A stretch of DNA of 31,809 bases from assembly GCA_001970955.1 (NCBI GenBank), contig MPUH01000852.1:1-31809 (forward strand), read 5' to 3'. Below are positions 29,540-31,809 of the stretch, in pieces. The position numbers and the translations under genes were made by a program. This DNA is from Stentor coeruleus (Eukaryota; Ciliophora; Heterotrichea; Heterotrichida; Stentoridae). The notes under the pieces are model-generated. The model was not told the origin of the DNA and searched no databases. It worked only from the letters and a program-made list of their open reading frames with translations. The stretch's first letter is position 1, and every line of letters starts with the position of its first letter.

Positions 29540-30058
29540 AATAAGCAATCTAATTTTTCATAAAGTCCATCTCCACTTGTGGCACAAGTACTCTGAATAA
29601 ACCAATTCTCCCACGAATAGCATGCAATCCAAGTTTATCCGTAACTTCAGCAGCAGTCATTGCATTAGGTAAATCTTGCTTATTAGCAACACTAAAACCA
29701 CAACTTCTCTAAGTTGATCTTCATTAAGCATCCTTTGTAATTCTTCACGTGCATCATCAACTCTGTCTCTATCATTTGAATCCACAACAAAAATCAAACC
29801 TTGGATATTTTCATAGTAGTACCTCCATAAAGGTCTAATTTTATCTTGCCCACCAACATCCCAGACTGTAAATGATATATTGCGGTATTCAACACGCTCT
29901 ACATTAAAACCAATTGTAGGGATTGTAGTGACAACTTCTCCTAGTTTAAGTTTATAAAGGATTGTGGTTTTACCTGCAGCATCAAGACCGACCATAAGAA
30001 TTCTCATTTCCTTGTGTCCGAAGAGTCTTTGCCAGATTTTTGAGAATGCAAGTCCCAT
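29540..30058 (-). pseudogene. ARF1: ARF GTPase gene broken by two frameshifts
   Basis: From ATG 30058 the minus strand encodes [14 protein letters not shown] (with Gly2 for myristoylation), GLDAAGKTT (P-loop), [11 protein letters not shown] (switch I) and [17 protein letters not shown] (switch II), up to [11 protein letters not shown], all very close to ARF1. At about 29688 the frame shifts: [15 protein letters not shown] (G4) is in another frame. Near 29600, after RGRIG, the text lacks about 4 bases relative to the family, and [17 protein letters not shown] continues in a third frame. The normal C-terminal stop is lost. The open frame upstream of 30058 has no ARF similarity and is chance. 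Amino-acid conservation apart from the indels is high, so inactivation is recent, unless both indels are sequence errors. No 15-nt intron can explain either shift. Confidence 0.85.
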
Positions 30059-30624
30059 TTTTATACAGATTTGAATGATTTCTGGCTTAAATGCATGTTG
30101 AAAACCCCCTTGATTTTTGTGTTTAGATAAGGAAAAAATGAGGTTTTGTCCAAGTGGGTTGAAAAACACTTGAATCCTACTTTTTCATTGTAGGAAAACA
30201 TGGAGGGGGATGTAATTGAATTATTTTTTTATGCGGCAGGTGAAGGTAGGAATTAGAAAATTATGAGGAATTTTAAAGAGCTTATAAGATTTCCTGCGTC
30301 TGGAAAAAAAAATCATGAGAAAATAAGAATTTTGGAAATTTTAAGGGAAATCAGCTTGGTTTTGATTTGGAATGGGATACTTTAAAGATTAGAGTTGCAT
30401 ATAAAGGAATTTAAAGATAGTATATTGAGATAGTGTTGTATAAATAGTGTATTTAGTGGGAATATGAAGTTTCCTATAAAAATTACAATTGAGTAGTTTA
30501 ATATTTTTTTTATTTTCTCTCTAATTAGAGAATGCTAGTTTATGCAAAGTAAATTTTATTTTTTTTTTCGATTAGAATTTTACTCTGTTGAAACAACATT
30601 TTTAGATTATATATAAATGGCTGA
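30059..30624. other. Gene-free spacer, 566 bp
   Basis: This region is G-rich on the plus strand beside the ARF remnant (TGGAGGGGGATG near 30200), then AT-rich. No gene or RNA was recognised before the transposase remnant. A minus-strand open frame at 30540-30794 overlaps the transposase in antisense and is unsupported. Confidence 0.45.
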
Positions 30625-31430
30625 ATTTTCAAAACTCGAATTTCACGAGAATTATTTAGTGAAAATGTGGCAATTGAGAATTTCTTGAAAAAGAAGTATA
30701 TTCCTATATGGCTGAAAGTTAGTATTATAGATAAATTGAAGTTCTCAGTGAAAGAATTAACTGAACGGGAAAGAGTCAAAATGGGGAAATTCAATTGGAA
30801 GCTATGAAGATTTTACGTTAAAAAAGACTTAAGAGTATTTAAAACATCTTCTACTTGGTTTGCAAATTTTAAGAAAAGGAATTGTCTTCTTTGGAGAAAA
30901 GCTAATGCTATTGATACTATGGTAGGTTTATGCAAAGGATCCATTAAAAGTGTGGATAGAAAAATCAAGCATTTCACTCCTGATCAAATTTGTAATCTAG
31001 ATAAAACTTGATTTGAATGGGATAGTAATCTAAATTCAAATATGATTATAAAGGTACATCAAAAATTAAGGGAATACACAACAAAAGTAAATCGCTCAGT
31101 CAATGTTTTCTTAATAGTAAGAGGAACTGGAAAAATTTTTCCAGTAATAATAATCTTCAAAGAAACTAATGGAATCATTCCTCTAGAGTAAATCAGAATC
31201 TAAAAGTTTAAAAAAATTGTTTTGCTAGAGTCACATCATCATCTTATTTAACTGAAGAGATAATGGAAGACCTTGTCCGATCGAGGTTTGTTTGTCCTAT
31301 GATCTCTATCTTTAGACAGATTCAGTATGTTAAACCACTCGTTGTCGCTGGTTATGTGACTTTTTACTTTGAAAACCTTATACCCTATATAATAAGCATA
31401 TTCTCTAGTTTATTTTCAGATTAATTTTTA
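30625..31430 (+). pseudogene. Decayed pogo/Tc5-like DDE transposase
   Basis: One plus-strand frame, interrupted by stops (TGA 30805, TGA 31009, TAA 31189), keeps transposase-like text. A DNA-binding part has VKKDLRVFKTSSTWFANFKK, continuing as RNCLLWRKANA, resembling the Tc5/CENP-B helix-turn-helix end (aS-x-W-F/L-x-x-F-K-x-R). A catalytic part has KHFTPDQICNLDKT, the place of the first catalytic Asp in DDE_1 enzymes (usually N-x-DET), then VNRSVNVFLIVRGTGKIFPV and IIIFKETNG. After a frame change it continues as VTSSSYLTEEIMEDLVRSRF. The second catalytic Asp region is not found, so the 3' end is lost or degraded. Terminal inverted repeats were not identified. An old insertion retained in macronuclear DNA is the simplest reading. 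Confidence 0.7.
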
Positions 31431-31809
31431 TCTTATCTTAAGGTATTAAGCCTAATAATTCATCATAGCCTATATAATTATAAACTCAAAATTCATTTTT
31501 CCATATACAATTTTACTTATCAGTTGAATATACATTTTATCTATTCTTATCTTACCTACATATCACTGATGATTATTATATAATATATACTTTATCAATT
31601 TAATCTTATTTCTTTTTTGTTGACCAATACTGTATATTTTTATTCAAGTTAAGAAATTATATAATTTCAAAATTGACCTAAAGGTTTATTGAGTATAAAT
31701 ACTTAAAAAATAATCAAGGTTTTAACATAAGAAATTATAAAGGATAAAATATATAAATTTTCATAGGAATCTATATAATATAGAACAATATATAATATAG
31801 AACAATATT
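31431..31809. other. AT-rich right end with 17-bp tandem repeat
   Basis: This is gene-free, extremely AT-rich DNA. It ends in two exact copies of TATATAATATAGAACAA (31772-31788, 31789-31805) and the start of a third. There is no telomere repeat, so the window or contig stops internally, possibly because a tandem array could not be assembled through. Confidence 0.7.

Noticed and set aside
29676..29700. Splicing or programmed frameshifting as explanation for the ARF break
   Set aside because: No 15- or 16-base GT...AG segment restores the frame, no slippery motif is visible, and a second indel plus stop loss follow.
30059..30169. N-terminal extension of the ARF open frame
   Set aside because: ARF proteins begin at MGL with myristoylated Gly; the upstream residues show no similarity to anything and are chance read-through.
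31009..31011. TGA read as Trp in the transposase remnant (would restore part of the frame)
   Set aside because: TAA stops also interrupt the frame, a frame change follows, and the Rab gene shows TGA is a stop here.
1..31809. CRISPR arrays, tRNA, rRNA and spliceosomal RNA genes
   Set aside because: I looked for spaced repeats, tRNA B-box-like text and known U-RNA motifs by eye and found none that hold up. A covariance-model scan could still find divergent RNAs.

Overview
The window looks like a macronuclear chromosome end of a heterotrich ciliate, most likely Stentor or a close relative. Four sequence facts support this. (1) It opens with a C-rich 8-base telomere repeat, CCCTAACA in permuted form. 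(2) Four genes become complete only when a 15-base GTA...TAG intron is removed. (3) Intergenic DNA is very AT-rich and genes are packed tens to hundreds of bases apart. (4) All three standard stops are used: the Rab gene ends Cys-Cys-TGA, which argues against a TGA=Trp code such as Blepharisma's. The species name is inference.

Layout: 1-20 telomere; 393-1742 PP2A B''-gamma (PPP2R3C-like), its start rebuilt through an intron and preceded by a perfect 64-bp tandem duplication; 2673-4082 MFS transporter; 5038-6243 SK-type potassium channel; 6266-7180 and 7257-8378 two unrecognised surface proteins; 8907-10280 ethanolamine-phosphate cytidylyltransferase; 10355-10942 and 11545-11952 unknown proteins. 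A minus-strand block follows: 12026-14251 C2-like/coiled-coil/GAS2-like protein, 14309-16585 long coiled-coil protein, 16700-16975 Tom22-like protein. The Tom22-like gene is head-to-head (34 bp) with a Rab GTPase (17010-17600). Then come a CFAP97D-like protein (17702-18100, minus), a 2-kb gene-free stretch, a membrane aspartyl protease (20083-21273), a DYRK2-type kinase (21337-22779, minus), CSE1/XPO2 (24089-26944), ribosomal protein eS6 (27009-27746), a TPR-IQ protein (27836-29314), and two decayed loci at the right end.

Three pseudogenes are not visible as intact reading frames: an SPB1-type FtsJ rRNA methyltransferase fragment (about 23410-24066, minus), an Arf GTPase broken by two frameshifts (about 29540-30058, minus), and a pogo/Tc5-like DDE transposase remnant (about 30625-31430, plus). 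Three single-N positions are flanked by direct copies and look like unmerged contig overlaps. The one in the kinase falls between two conserved kinase strands and should not be read as real protein.

The genes are mostly unrelated eukaryotic housekeeping and ciliary/cytoskeletal functions; I see no operon-like system. The most unusual global signal is a strong strand asymmetry. On the coding strand, DNA upstream of genes is C-rich/G-poor and DNA downstream is G-rich/C-poor, with sharp flips inside intergenic spacers and sometimes inside genes.
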